Shown: positions 9,947 to 18,222 of the stretch, one piece after another | How the letters are laid out: each line of letters starts with the position of its first letter | Position numbering within the stretch: position 1 is the stretch's first letter | NCBI RefSeq assembly: GCF_001692325.1 | Contig: NZ_LXKN01000073.1 | Location: 62,001-126,000 of the forward strand | Direction of reading: 5' to 3' | From: Rhizobium sp. AC27/96 | GTDB lineage: Bacteria; Pseudomonadota; Alphaproteobacteria; Rhizobiales; Rhizobiaceae | Length of the DNA: 64,000 nt | Notes under the pieces: generated by a model | Told to the model about the DNA's origin: nothing | Databases searched by the model: none | The model's input: the letters and a program-made list of their open reading frames with translations, nothing else | Made by a program: the position numbers and the translations under genes

Positions 9947-10140
9947 ATACCCCCCTCTGTCCCTTCCGGGACATCTCCCCCACATGGGGGGAGATCATTG
10001 GGAGTTTGCCGCTTCCTATCCATAAAACAACGAGCTGCAGTTTCCGCGGACTCGATATTTGCTAGAGGCAAGCGAGTTCAGCGAGTTACCAATCTCCCCC
10101 CTTGTGGGGGAGATGTCACGACAGTGACAGAGGGGGTAAC
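9947..10140. repeat. RIME-type palindromic intergenic repeat
   Basis: A 190-base imperfect palindrome fills the gap between the NTF2-like gene and pheT. The left arm (CCCCCTCTGTCCCTTCCG, then GGACATCTCCCCC) reappears inverted as the right arm (GGGGGAGATGTCACGAC, then AGTGACAGAGGGGG). Each arm also forms its own hairpin (CTCCCCCACATGGGGGGAG on the left). This is the form of the rhizobial intergenic mosaic elements. It lies between convergent genes and may help end both transcripts. Confidence 0.8.
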
Positions 10141-10170
10141 CCACCCTCTGCAAACTCAACAGCCGGCAGA

Positions 10171-12594
10171 TTAACCGCGCAGCACCCCACCCGTCGTCTT
10201 CGTCACATTGGCGACGATCTTCTGCGTCAGTGCCTCGAAATCCTCGTCCGTCAACGTGCGCTCGGCCGGCTGGATCTGCACTTCGATGGCGATCGACTTC
10301 TTGCCCTCGCCGAGCGATGCGCCCTCGAAGATGTCGAAGACGTTGACGCCGGTTACCAGCTTGCGGTCGGCACCGACGGCAGCGCGGATGACTGCACCGG
10401 CTTCCACCGACTTGTCGACCACGAAGGCGAAGTCACGCTTGACGGCCTGGAAGGGGGAAAGCTCCAGCGCCGGCTTGGTGCGGGTCGCCTTCTTCTTCGG
10501 CTCTGGCATGGCGTCGACATAGACTTCGAAGCCGGCGAGAGCGCCCGATACGTCGAGCGCTTCCAGCGTCTTCGGATGGAATTCGCCGAAATAGCCGAGC
10601 ACGACCTTCGGACCCATCTTGATGGTGCCGGAGCGGCCGGGGTGATACCAGGCGGGGCCACCCTGCTCGATCTGGATATTGGTCATCGGCAGACCGCAGG
10701 CTTCGATAACAGCCAGCGCATCGGCCTTGGCATCGAAGACATCGACCGGCTTGCCACCGCCCTTGGCGGCGTTCGACCACATGCGGCCGGCGCCGGCAAG
10801 CGTTGCCGTACCACGGCGGATACCGCCTGCGACGCGACGCTGGCCTTCGGGCGTGTCGTTCTCATAGGTGCCGGACACTTCGAAGATCGCGACGTCGCCA
10901 TAGCCCTTGTCGGCATTGCGTTGCACAGCCGAAAGCAGGCCCGGCAGCAGCGACGGACGCATGTCGGACATATCGGCCGCGATCGGGTTGGCAAGCTTCA
11001 AGGCGTTGGAGCCGCCGCCGAAGAGCTTAGCCTGATCTTCGGCGATGAAGGACCAGGTGACGGCTTCCAGCATGCCGCGCGATGCGAGCGCGCGCTTGGC
11101 GGTGCGGGTGCGGATCTGCAGCGTCGTCAGGATCTTGCCGTTGACGGCAGCGTGGCTGGCCAGCGGCTGCGGCTTGATATTGTCGACGCCGTGGATGCGC
11201 ATGATTTCTTCGACAAGATCGGCCTTGCCGTCAACATCCGGACGCCAGGAGGGAACGGCAACCGAAATGCGCTCGCCTGAACCGGAAACCGAGAAGCCGA
11301 GCTTCGTCAGGATGGCCTTGCTTTCATCGGCAGAAACCTCAAGGCCGGTCAGGCGCTTGACTTCCGACAGCGGGAAATCGACGACCTTGGCTTCGTAGCC
11401 TTTGTAGCCTTCGACCTTGGCCTTGGCGGCGGTGCCGCCGCAGCAGGCGAGCACCAGCTCAGTCGTGCGCTCAAGGCCCGGAACCATATATTCCGGATCG
11501 ACGCCGCGCTCGAAGCGGTAGCGCGCATCGGTGATGATACCGAGGCCGCGGCCGCTTTTCGCGATGTTCATCGGGTCCCACAGCGCCGACTCGATCAGCA
11601 CATCCCTGGTATTCTCGTCGCAGCCGGAATGTTCACCGCCCATGATGCCGCCGATCGACTCGACGCCATTATCATCTGAGATGACGACATTGCTGGGGTT
11701 GAGCTTGTATTCGCGCTCGTCCAGCGCCAGCACGGTCTCGCCGTCCCCGGCGCGGCGCACGACCAGATTGCCCTTGACCTTGGCAGCGTCGAAGACGTGC
11801 ATCGGCCGACCCTGGTCGAAGGTCATGTAATTGGTGATGTCGACAAGCGCGCTGATCGGACGAAGGCCGATGGCGAGCAGACGCTGCTGCATCCACTTCG
11901 GGCTCGGGCCGTTCTTGACGCCGCGCACGAGGCGGAGCGCGAAGCCGGGGCAAAGACGCGTGTCATCCAGATCGATCTTGAGTTCGGTCGTCGTCTCGCC
12001 TTCGACGGCGAAGGACGGTGCCGCTGGCGATTTCAGCGTGCCGAGGCCGGAGGCGGCGAGATCGCGGGCGATGCCAAAGACGCTGGTGCAATCTGGACGG
12101 TTCGGCGTCAGGTTGATCTCGATGACCGCATCGTCAAGGCCGGCATAGGCGGCAAAGCTGGTACCAACAGGCGCATCTTCGGGCAAGTCGATGATGCCGT
12201 CGTGGCTGTCGGAAATTTCCAGTTCCTTTTCCGAGCACATCATGCCGCGGCTTTCGACGCCACGGATGTTGCCGACGGCCAGCGTCACCTCGATGCCGGG
12301 AACATAGGTGCCGGGTGCCGCAAAGGCACCGACGAGGCCTGCGCGCGCATTCGGCGCACCGCAGACGACCTGAACGGGCGCACCGCTGCCGATATCGACC
12401 ATCAACACCTTCAGGCGATCGGCCTGCGGATGCTTTTCGGCGGACAGAACCTTGGCGATGACGAAGGGCTTGAACGCCGCCTTGTCGTCGACATCCTCCA
12501 CTTCCAGACCGATCTGGGTCAGGCGTGTGCAGATCTCGTCGAGCTTGGCATCGGTATCAAGATGCTCTTTCAGCCAGGAGAGTGTGAATTTCAT
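10171..12594 (-). CDS. pheT: phenylalanyl-tRNA synthetase beta subunit
   Basis: 807-residue large subunit of the alpha2-beta2 enzyme that charges tRNA-Phe. In order: an N-terminal helix (MKFTLSWLKEHLDTDA), an EMAP/OB tRNA-binding domain at about residues 40-150 (KVLSAEKHPQADRLKVL), the B3/4 editing domain (NRPDCTSVFGIARDLAA, then PMHVFDAAKVKG), a B5 DNA-binding-like domain, the catalytic-like core, and the anticodon-binding FDX-ACB domain at the C terminus (SPFQAVKRDFAFVVD). Length and domain order are normal. It begins 15 bases after pheS and forms an operon with it. Confidence 0.98.
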   Translation of the reverse strand: MKFTLSWLKEHLDTDAKLDEICTRLTQIGLEVEDVDDKAAFKPFVIAKVLSAEKHPQADRLKVLMVDIGSGAPVQVVCGAPNARAGLVGAFAAPGTYVPGIEVTLAVGNIRGVESRGMMCSEKELEISDSHDGIIDLPEDAPVGTSFAAYAGLDDAVIEINLTPNRPDCTSVFGIARDLAASGLGTLKSPAAPSFAVEGETTTELKIDLDDTRLCPGFALRLVRGVKNGPSPKWMQQRLLAIGLRPISALVDITNYMTFDQGRPMHVFDAAKVKGNLVVRRAGDGETVLALDEREYKLNPSNVVISDDNGVESIGGIMGGEHSGCDENTRDVLIESALWDPMNIAKSGRGLGIITDARYRFERGVDPEYMVPGLERTTELVLACCGGTAAKAKVEGYKGYEAKVVDFPLSEVKRLTGLEVSADESKAILTKLGFSVSGSGERISVAVPSWRPDVDGKADLVEEIMRIHGVDNIKPQPLASHAAVNGKILTTLQIRTRTAKRALASRGMLEAVTWSFIAEDQAKLFGGGSNALKLANPIAADMSDMRPSLLPGLLSAVQRNADKGYGDVAIFEVSGTYENDTPEGQRRVAGGIRRGTATLAGAGRMWSNAAKGGGKPVDVFDAKADALAVIEACGLPMTNIQIEQGGPAWYHPGRSGTIKMGPKVVLGYFGEFHPKTLEALDVSGALAGFEVYVDAMPEPKKKATRTKPALELSPFQAVKRDFAFVVDKSVEAGAVIRAAVGADRKLVTGVNVFDIFEGASLGEGKKSIAIEVQIQPAERTLTDEDFEALTQKIVANVTKTTGGVLRG

Positions 12595-12609
12595 CTGATC
12601 AATCCTTGC

Positions 12610-13692
12610 TTACGCGCTCAGGCCACCGAACAAAGTCGGCATGTCGAGCGGGCGGAAGCCGTAATGGTTCATCCAGCGGACGTCGGCGTTGAAGAAGTCA
12701 CGCAGGTCGGGCATGCCGTATTTCAGCATGGCGATGCGGTCGAGGCCCATGCCCCAGGCAAAGCCCTGATATTCATCCGGATCGAGCCCGCCATGGCGCA
12801 GCACGTTGGGATGCACCATGCCGCAGCCGAGGATCTCCATCCAGTCGGTGCCCTCGCCGAACTTGACGATCGGGCCGGAACGGTCGCACTGGATATCGAC
12901 CTCGAAAGAGGGCTCCGTGAACGGGAAGAACGACGGGCGGAAGCGCATCGTCACATTGTCGACCTCGAAGAAGGTCTTGCAGAACTCTTCCAGCACCCAG
13001 CGGATATTGGCGACGTTCGCCGTCTTGTCGATGACGAGGCCTTCGACCTGATGGAACATCGGCGAATGCGTGGCGTCGCTATCCTGGCGGTAGGTCTTGC
13101 CGGGGATGATGATGCGGATCGGCGGCTTCTGCGCTTCCATGGTGCGGATCTGCACCGGCGAGGTGTGCGTGCGCAGCACCTTGCGCTCACCCTTCTCGTC
13201 CGGCTGGAAGAAGAAGGTGTCGTGCATCTCGCGGGCCGGGTGCCCCTCGGGGAAGTTCAGCGCCGTGAAGTTATAATAGTCGGTCTCGACGTCAGGACCC
13301 TCGGCGATCGAGAAGCCCATGTCGCCGAAGATGGCGGTGATCTCATCGACGATCTGGCTGATCGGATGAATGCGGCCACGCTCGGCAGGCGAGGAGCGGA
13401 CCGGTAGGCTGACGTCGACCGTCTCCGCCTTCAGCTTCGCATCGATCGCCGCGTCGCGCAGCGCGCCCTTGCGCTCGTTGATCGCGTCGGTGATGGAATT
13501 CTTCAGCGCGTTGATCGCGGCACCGCGTGTCTGCCGCTCTTCCGGCGACATCGAGCCCAGTGTCTTCAACAGTTCCGAAACCGAGCCCTTCTTGCCGAGC
13601 GCGGCGACCCTCACGGCCTCGATCGATTGCTCGTCGGTTGCCGCGGCCACGTCGGCCATGAGTTGGGTTTCAAGTGTTACGAGTTCCGTCAT
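12610..13692 (-). CDS. pheS: phenylalanyl-tRNA synthetase alpha subunit
   Basis: 360-residue catalytic subunit. An N-terminal coiled-coil (residues 1-90) is followed by the class II synthetase core with motif 2 (RTHTSPVQIRTME), FRPSFFPFTEPSFEVD and motif 3 (GFAWGMGLDRIAMLKYG). The start is the ATG at 13692 (MTELVTLETQLMADV), which matches the usual start of this family; an open frame extends 22 codons further upstream but reads as low-complexity, non-conserved sequence. It lies 37 bases downstream of the kinase-like gene and 15 bases upstream of pheT. Confidence 0.98.
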   Translation of the reverse strand: MTELVTLETQLMADVAAATDEQSIEAVRVAALGKKGSVSELLKTLGSMSPEERQTRGAAINALKNSITDAINERKGALRDAAIDAKLKAETVDVSLPVRSSPAERGRIHPISQIVDEITAIFGDMGFSIAEGPDVETDYYNFTALNFPEGHPAREMHDTFFFQPDEKGERKVLRTHTSPVQIRTMEAQKPPIRIIIPGKTYRQDSDATHSPMFHQVEGLVIDKTANVANIRWVLEEFCKTFFEVDNVTMRFRPSFFPFTEPSFEVDIQCDRSGPIVKFGEGTDWMEILGCGMVHPNVLRHGGLDPDEYQGFAWGMGLDRIAMLKYGMPDLRDFFNADVRWMNHYGFRPLDMPTLFGGLSA

Positions 13693-13729
13693 CTGGTCCT
13701 GCCTTGCGGACCGTAGGCTATTGCGCCGC

Positions 13730-14575
13730 TCAGTCCACGGAATAAGTGGTGAACGCATGCATCAGAAAGCTTGTGGCAACGATGAAGCGTTGCAGATCAC
13801 TACCCATGTGCACGCGGCCAATCAACCGGGCAAGGAACAAAAAACCACCAAGAAAGCGAATCATGCGCTGAAGCTCGGCACGAGCGGCAGCCGGCGCCTC
13901 CCTGGACCAGGCCTCATAGGCCCTGTTCTGCGTCTCCACGCCGAGACGGGCACCGGTGGCGATCTGGAGGAACAGAAGCCAGATGTCACGCGCCTGAGCA
14001 ACCTCAAGCGGCATTACGGTTTGCGGATCTTCCTCGAAATCCATGAAACCGAGCCGCTTGCCGGCAAAGAACATGTCACGCGGATAGGGACGGCCGTGGC
14101 AAAGGCCTCCGGCGTGAAGCCGGCCAAGTTCGGCGGCGCAGGCAACCATGAGATCGTCATGGGCAACGGGGTCGCTCTCCTTCAGCTGGCCGAGACGCCG
14201 CTGCACCGTGATGCCGGCATCCTCCAGCATGAGGGCGCCATTCGAGGCATAGAGAACTTTCGGAACGGCGATGCCCTGTTCTGCGAAGATGCCTATGCGG
14301 CTGATCTCGCGCTCCGCCATCTCCTGTGGCGTCAGATAGGCACAGGGGCGAAGAAAATCGATTGGGATGATGCGCGACAGCATGGCCTGCAGGTGGCGCC
14401 AGACCCGCGGCTTCTCCGTACCGTATCGCTTGATCCACACAAGGCGTGAGGACAGTGTGACGCACTCGACGCGTCTGGCCCCGCTCACCAGCACTGTCAG
14501 TAAAGCCTCGATATCCTTGCTGGTAAGATCTGGTATCGAGTTTAATTCTTTAGTCTGGCCATTCAACAATTTCAC
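13730..14575 (-). CDS. predicted lipopolysaccharide-kinase-like (WaaP/InaA fold) protein
   Basis: About 281 residues with a minimal protein-kinase-like fold: an ATP-lobe segment (VWIKRYG), a VPKVLYASNGALMLEDAG hinge-like stretch, a catalytic-loop-like motif LCHGRPYPRDMFF and a DFG-like MDFEEDP. These recall WaaP/InaA-type LPS kinases; the substrate is unknown. The start is uncertain. An ATG at 14659 would lie inside the hairpin of the rplT terminator and the 28 residues it adds look non-coding, so the GTG at 14575 is preferred. The gene leads into pheS with a 37-base gap, so it is probably the first gene of the pheST operon. Confidence 0.72.
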   Translation of the reverse strand: MKLLNGQTKELNSIPDLTSKDIEALLTVLVSGARRVECVTLSSRLVWIKRYGTEKPRVWRHLQAMLSRIIPIDFLRPCAYLTPQEMAEREISRIGIFAEQGIAVPKVLYASNGALMLEDAGITVQRRLGQLKESDPVAHDDLMVACAAELGRLHAGGLCHGRPYPRDMFFAGKRLGFMDFEEDPQTVMPLEVAQARDIWLLFLQIATGARLGVETQNRAYEAWSREAPAAARAELQRMIRFLGGFLFLARLIGRVHMGSDLQRFIVATSFLMHAFTTYSVD

Positions 14576-14630
14576 CCACCCTCGGTGCCGAAAGTCCCCA
14601 AGGTGATCGTCACGACTGCTTGCATGCCAG

Positions 14631-14666
14631 AAAATACAAAACCCGCGCTGGTTACACAAGCGCGGG
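14631..14666 (-). terminator. rho-independent terminator of rplT
   Basis: On the minus strand, CCCGCGCT, a 9-base loop and AGCGCGGG form a perfect 8-pair stem followed by TTTTGTATTTT, starting 40 bases after the rplT stop. This ends the ribosomal protein transcript and separates it from the kinase-pheS-pheT unit. Confidence 0.9.
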
Positions 14667-14705
14667 CTTCACAAATATGACAAAAATTTGTCTTAAAGGC
14701 GGCTT

Positions 14706-15110
14706 TTAGCCGACGGCAGCTTCGAACTCGTTCGTCGTGCCGGCTTCCTTGAGGTACTCGAGAGCCTTCTTCGATGCTGCAACGAGCGCACCGAAAGCTT
14801 CCGTCTCATGGATTGCCATGTCGGAGAGAACCTTGCGGTCGACTTCGATGCCAGCCTTGGTCAGGCCGTCGATGAAGCGGCCGTAGGTCAGGCCGTGTTC
14901 GCGGACAGCAGCGTTGATACGCTGGATCCAGAGAGCGCGGAAATTGCGCTTGTTAACCTTGCGGTCGCGATAAGCGTACTGCTTGGAACGATCGACAGCA
15001 GCCTTGGCGGTCCGGATGGTGTTCTTGCGGCGGCCGTAGAAGCCACGAGCCTGCTTCAGAACCTTCTTATGCTTGGCGTGGGCGGTAACGCCTCTTTTTA
15101 CGCGTGCCAT
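14706..15110 (-). CDS. rplT: 50S ribosomal protein L20
   Basis: 134 residues, the normal alphaproteobacterial length. The highly basic N-terminal extension (MARVKRGVTAHAKHKKVLKQ, ARGFYGRRKNTIRTAK) that threads into 23S rRNA is present, as is the globular C-terminal domain (GLTYGRFIDGLTKAGIEVDR). L20 is needed for early 50S assembly and in other bacteria represses its own operon. It follows rpmI by 37 bases. Confidence 0.99.
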   Translation of the reverse strand: MARVKRGVTAHAKHKKVLKQARGFYGRRKNTIRTAKAAVDRSKQYAYRDRKVNKRNFRALWIQRINAAVREHGLTYGRFIDGLTKAGIEVDRKVLSDMAIHETEAFGALVAASKKALEYLKEAGTTNEFEAAVG

Positions 15111-15147
15111 TTCATGATCTCCTTAGTCTATAGCGTTACGAATAGTC

Positions 15148-15351
15148 TTAGAGACCGTTCGGCAAGTAGTTCTTGATTACCTTACGGCCATCCGGTTCTG
15201 CGAGAACCATGGTGCCGCGGGCGTCGCGAATGAACTTGTTGCTACGCTTGATCATGCCGTGGCGCTTGCCAGCAGCGGCGGCCTTGACCTTGCCGGTCGC
15301 GGTGATCTTGAACCGCTTCTTGGCTGAGGACTTCGTCTTCATCTTGGGCAT
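15148..15351 (-). CDS. rpmI: 50S ribosomal protein L35
   Basis: 67-residue basic ribosomal protein beginning MPKMKTKSSAKKRFKITATG and ending IKNYLPNGL, complete and typical. The ATG at 15351 is preceded by GAAGGAG. The open frame continues upstream to about 15507, but that part is not L35-like. It is co-transcribed with rplT. Confidence 0.99.
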   Translation of the reverse strand: MPKMKTKSSAKKRFKITATGKVKAAAAGKRHGMIKRSNKFIRDARGTMVLAEPDGRKVIKNYLPNGL

Positions 15352-15672
15352 TTTGCTACTCCTTCGATGCTTCCTGGCGCGCTTTGCTAAAAAGCCCTTC
15401 CCACAGATCCGGCTGGGCCGGGCTGCGACAAGGTGCCGGAGCGTTTGTTGTTGAACGGCGGATACGGCGACGAACCGTCCCGCCAGCATTCTGAACCGCC
15501 ACGGCATGCCCTGCCGGTCAGTTCGGACGCGCGCTTATAACCGCAGTTGCCTCAGAGTGCAACGGGCCGGACGCGTGAATCTTTGCAGATCGATGACAGC
15601 GTCAACCCGGCGGCTTAAAAGGAAAAAGCCGCCCAAGGGACGGCTCCGGCCTCTATTGCTGCAACCTGCGCC
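15352..15672 (-). promoter_or_regulatory. rpmI-rplT leader region between infC and rpmI
   Basis: 321 bases without a convincing gene. It begins (minus-strand sense) with a hairpin terminator behind infC and then runs about 270 bases to the rpmI ribosome site. The remaining part probably holds the rpmI-rplT promoter and leader. I could not identify a clear sigma70 box or the L20-binding pseudoknot known from other phyla. Confidence 0.4.
15619..15645 (-). terminator. probable terminator after infC
   Basis: On the minus strand a stem AGCCGTCCC / GGGCGGCT (one mismatch or bulge, 2-base loop) is followed by TTTTTCC, 28 bases after the infC stop. It would separate infC from rpmI-rplT, unlike the E. 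coli arrangement with extensive read-through. Confidence 0.75.
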
Positions 15673-16209
15673 TCACTTCGGCGCAAGCACCATCATCATC
15701 TGGCGGCCTTCGAGCTTGGGCTCGGCTTCCACCTTGGCGATCTCGAGCGTGTCTTCCTTGACCTGCTGAAGAAGCTTCATGCCGAGTTCCTGGTGGGCCA
15801 TTTCGCGACCACGGAACTTCAAGGTGACCTTCACCTTGTCGCCTTCCTCGAAGAAACGACCGATCGCCTTCATCTTCACCTCATAGTCATGGGTGTCGAT
15901 ATTCGGACGCATCTTGATTTCTTTGACTTCGACGATCTTCTGCTTCTTGCGCGCTTCGGCCGCTTTCTTCTGGTTGGAATACTTCAGCTTGCCGAGATCG
16001 AGAATCTTGCATACAGGCGGTTCAGCATTGGGGGAAATCTCAACCAGATCGAGACCGGCCTCCTCTGCCATTCTCAAGGCCTGGTCCGTCGCGACGATGC
16101 CCAGATTCGCGCCGTCAGCTCCGATAAGCTGTACTTTGGGAATGCGGATTTCCCTGTTGGAACGTGGCCCGTCCTTTACGGGCGCATCGGTTTTAAAGGG
16201 TCTGCGAAT
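15673..16209 (-). CDS. infC: translation initiation factor IF-3
   Basis: 178-residue IF-3. The N-terminal domain (RRPFKTDAPVKDGPRSNREI, then IPKVQLIGADGANLGIV) is followed by a lysine-rich linker (KKAAEARKKQKIVEVKEI) and the C-terminal 30S-binding domain (EGDKVKVTLKFRGREMAHQE). It prevents premature 50S joining and checks the initiator tRNA. No ATG precedes RRPFK in this frame. The likely start is ATT at 16209, nine bases behind GGAG at 16219-16222, matching the rare AUU start of infC in other bacteria. A GTG five codons upstream overlaps that ribosome site and is a poorer choice. Confidence 0.96.
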   Translation of the reverse strand: MRRPFKTDAPVKDGPRSNREIRIPKVQLIGADGANLGIVATDQALRMAEEAGLDLVEISPNAEPPVCKILDLGKLKYSNQKKAAEARKKQKIVEVKEIKMRPNIDTHDYEVKMKAIGRFFEEGDKVKVTLKFRGREMAHQELGMKLLQQVKEDTLEIAKVEAEPKLEGRQMMMVLAPK

Positions 16210-16222
16210 GGTCGTATTCTCC
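16207..16222 (-). promoter_or_regulatory. infC ribosome site and ATT start codon
   Basis: GGAG (16219-16222), nine bases, then ATT (16209-16207). In E. coli the AUU start of infC lets IF-3 repress its own synthesis, because IF-3 rejects non-canonical start codons. The same control is inferred here. Confidence 0.8.
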
Positions 16223-16487
16223 ACGAATTGTTTCGGATTAGATGCAGCCTATCGCTCCCGTCGGCGCAACTGACGGAAATGTCGTAAAAGCTGTGTTGAA
16301 GTCAATAGCATGACATCAGGAAAAAATCACCTCCCGCGTGTCAATATAGTGTCGCGGCCGCGCGAGATGCGCGAAGGACACAGTATCGCTGCCAAATAAC
16401 GCCAAAACCCCTGGCAGCGGCCGCGGATTTTTCGGGTCATGCGCGCGCGAATCTGTTCTATAAGGCAAAAAATCCCGGAGTTTCTCG

Positions 16488-17300
16488 ATGTCCGAAGCAG
16501 CCACGGCCACCCCGCCGACCTTCCTGTCCGTCGGCAAAGGCGAAAGCCAGCGCCAGATTGCCATCAGCGAACGTGCCGCCGGCAAGGGCGCAAAGAATGT
16601 CAGCTTCGTATGGCTATCCGGCTATCGATCCGACATGAGCGGCACCAAGGCGGTGGAGCTCGACGCGCTTGCCGAACGGCTTGGCCTTGGCTGCATCCGC
16701 TTCGACTATTCCGGCCACGGCCAATCCGGCGGCGAGTTTACCGAGGGCACGATCTCGCGCTGGCTGGAAGAGGCGCTTGCCGTCATCGACCACACCAAAC
16801 CCAAACGGATCGTTCTCGTCGGCTCATCGATGGGCGGCTGGATCGCGCTCAGGACCATCCAGGAATTGCGCAAGCGCAAGAAGGCGCCCGCCATTGCGGG
16901 TCTCGTGCTCATCGCGCCGGCGCCAGATTTCACCGTCGATCTCATCGAGCCCAATCTTTCGGATGCGGAGCAGCGGTCGCTGCAGGAGCGGGGCTATTTC
17001 GAAGAGCCTTCGGAATACAGTGCCGAGCCAAACATCTTCACCCGCGCCCTCATCGAGGATGGCCGCGCCAATCGCGTGCTCACCGGCATCATCGAAACCG
17101 GTTGCCCGGTGCACATCCTGCAGGGCATGGAAGATGCCGACGTGCCCTTTGCCCATTCGTTAAAGCTGGTCGAGCACCTGCCCGCCGACGACGTGGTGTT
17201 AACACTTGTGCGCGATGGCGATCATCGCCTGTCGCGACCGCAGGATCTTGAGCGCATGCTGAGTGTCGCAGAAACGCTGGCGCTGCATAATCTCGCGTAA
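16488..17300 (+). CDS. alpha/beta hydrolase
   Basis: 270-residue serine hydrolase. The nucleophile elbow is GSSMGG, the acid is probably in MEDADVP and the catalytic His in DGDHRLSRP near the C terminus. FDYSGHGQSGG supplies the oxyanion-side HG motif. It resembles the ABHD10/palmitoyl-thioesterase-like group, but the substrate cannot be assigned. There is no signal peptide, so it should be cytosolic. It is divergent from infC, with 278 bases between the two starts, and reads alone. Confidence 0.9.
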   Translation: MSEAATATPPTFLSVGKGESQRQIAISERAAGKGAKNVSFVWLSGYRSDMSGTKAVELDALAERLGLGCIRFDYSGHGQSGGEFTEGTISRWLEEALAVIDHTKPKRIVLVGSSMGGWIALRTIQELRKRKKAPAIAGLVLIAPAPDFTVDLIEPNLSDAEQRSLQERGYFEEPSEYSAEPNIFTRALIEDGRANRVLTGIIETGCPVHILQGMEDADVPFAHSLKLVEHLPADDVVLTLVRDGDHRLSRPQDLERMLSVAETLALHNLA

Positions 17301-17489
17301 AAACAAACAGATACAACGGAAAGCGCTCGCCGAGCGGCCTCTTGGCCGCGCAGCGTCCGCCTGCGTTTCCCTTACCGCAGGAGGCACAAGACTATGGCAA
17401 CTAGCCCTTTGATTGTGCCGAAATTAACCATAGGGGGCGGTTCCGCCGTTAACACTTAAGTAACGATTGACTTCGCACGCCCCCCTACA

Positions 17490-17504
17490 TTAACAATTTG
17501 TTAA
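17490..17504 (+). promoter_or_regulatory. candidate CtrA box (TTAA-N7-TTAA)
   Basis: TTAACAATTTGTTAA fits the CtrA full-site consensus TTAA-N7-TTAA exactly. It lies 32 bases before the GTG start of the BTLCP protease, inside a larger imperfect inverted repeat (CCTACATTAACAA ... TTGTTAATAAATGTAGG). CtrA is the cell-cycle master regulator in alphaproteobacteria. Binding is inferred only from the sequence. Confidence 0.6.
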
Positions 17505-17536
17505 TAAATGTAGGGACGATACAAGGAATAGTGGGC

Positions 17537-18136
17537 GTGCGTATTAAGGGCCTTTTGGTTGCTTTCGCTGCTATAATTGCGATGTCGTCGTCGGCAATGC
17601 CGGCGTCCCAACAGACAGCGTCGATGACGGTCGGGAGCGTTACTTCCCAGCCCATCGGGCACTATGATTTCTGCCAGCGACACACCGACGAATGCGGCCC
17701 GACCCGCAATATCGGTCCCGTCGACATGAATGCCGCCGCCTGGGCGCTGGTCAACCAGATCAACCTGCGCGTCAACAAGACGATCCGGCCGGCAACGGAC
17801 ATGGAAGTCTACGGCCAGGAAGAATACTGGGAATATCCAAAAACCGCCGGCGACTGCGAGGATTTTGCGCTGCTGAAGCGCAGGATGCTGATGCAGAGCG
17901 GCATTTCCGCTTCCAATCTGCTGATGACGGTCGTGCGCAAGCCCGATGGCGAGGGCCATGCCGTGCTGACGCTGCGCACCAAGCAGGGCGACTATGTTCT
18001 CGACAACCTCGAGGACGAGATCAAGCTCTGGTCCAAGACCCCCTACTCCTACCTGAAGCGCCAGGCGAGCTTTAACGCCGGCCGCTGGGTGACCATCGAG
18101 AACGGCAACGACGTTCTGGTCGGCTCGGTGAAATAG
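17537..18136 (+). CDS. transglutaminase-like cysteine peptidase (BTLCP family)
   Basis: 199-residue exported protein of the bacterial transglutaminase-like cysteine proteinase family (DUF920). A signal peptide (MRIKGLLVAFAAIIAMSSSA) precedes the catalytic domain with Cys107 (GDCEDFALLKRRML), His141 (GEGHAVLTLRT) and Asp156 (YVLDNLED). It is probably periplasmic; the related LapG cleaves a surface adhesin, but no LapA/LapD partner is in this window, so that role is only a possibility. The GTG at 17537 is chosen because AAGGAA lies eight bases upstream. A candidate CtrA box precedes it and a strong terminator follows. Confidence 0.9.
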   Translation: MRIKGLLVAFAAIIAMSSSAMPASQQTASMTVGSVTSQPIGHYDFCQRHTDECGPTRNIGPVDMNAAAWALVNQINLRVNKTIRPATDMEVYGQEEYWEYPKTAGDCEDFALLKRRMLMQSGISASNLLMTVVRKPDGEGHAVLTLRTKQGDYVLDNLEDEIKLWSKTPYSYLKRQASFNAGRWVTIENGNDVLVGSVK

Positions 18137-18160
18137 GCACTGGACACTTGAATGGATGCA

Positions 18161-18187
18161 AAAGGCCGGCGAAGGAGCCGGCCTTTT
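18161..18187. terminator. bidirectional terminator
   Basis: AAAGGCCGGC, loop GAAGGA, GCCGGCCTTT, then TTT. The A-rich left flank means it can also end transcription on the minus strand, so it probably serves both the BTLCP gene and the convergent mbfA gene. Confidence 0.9.
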
Positions 18188-18222
18188 TGTTATACTGGTT
18201 CAGGTGAGAGCGGCGTGCCGCC

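Noticed and set aside
9947..10140. Possible CRISPR or transposon end
   Set aside because: The arms are a single inverted pair with internal hairpins, not direct repeats with spacers, and no transposase is near. A mosaic intergenic repeat fits better.
10102..13407. Two long plus-strand frames (392 and 536 codons) opposite pheT and pheS
   Set aside because: They lie entirely over conserved synthetase genes and their products are His/Asp/Gly/Ala-rich with no family similarity.
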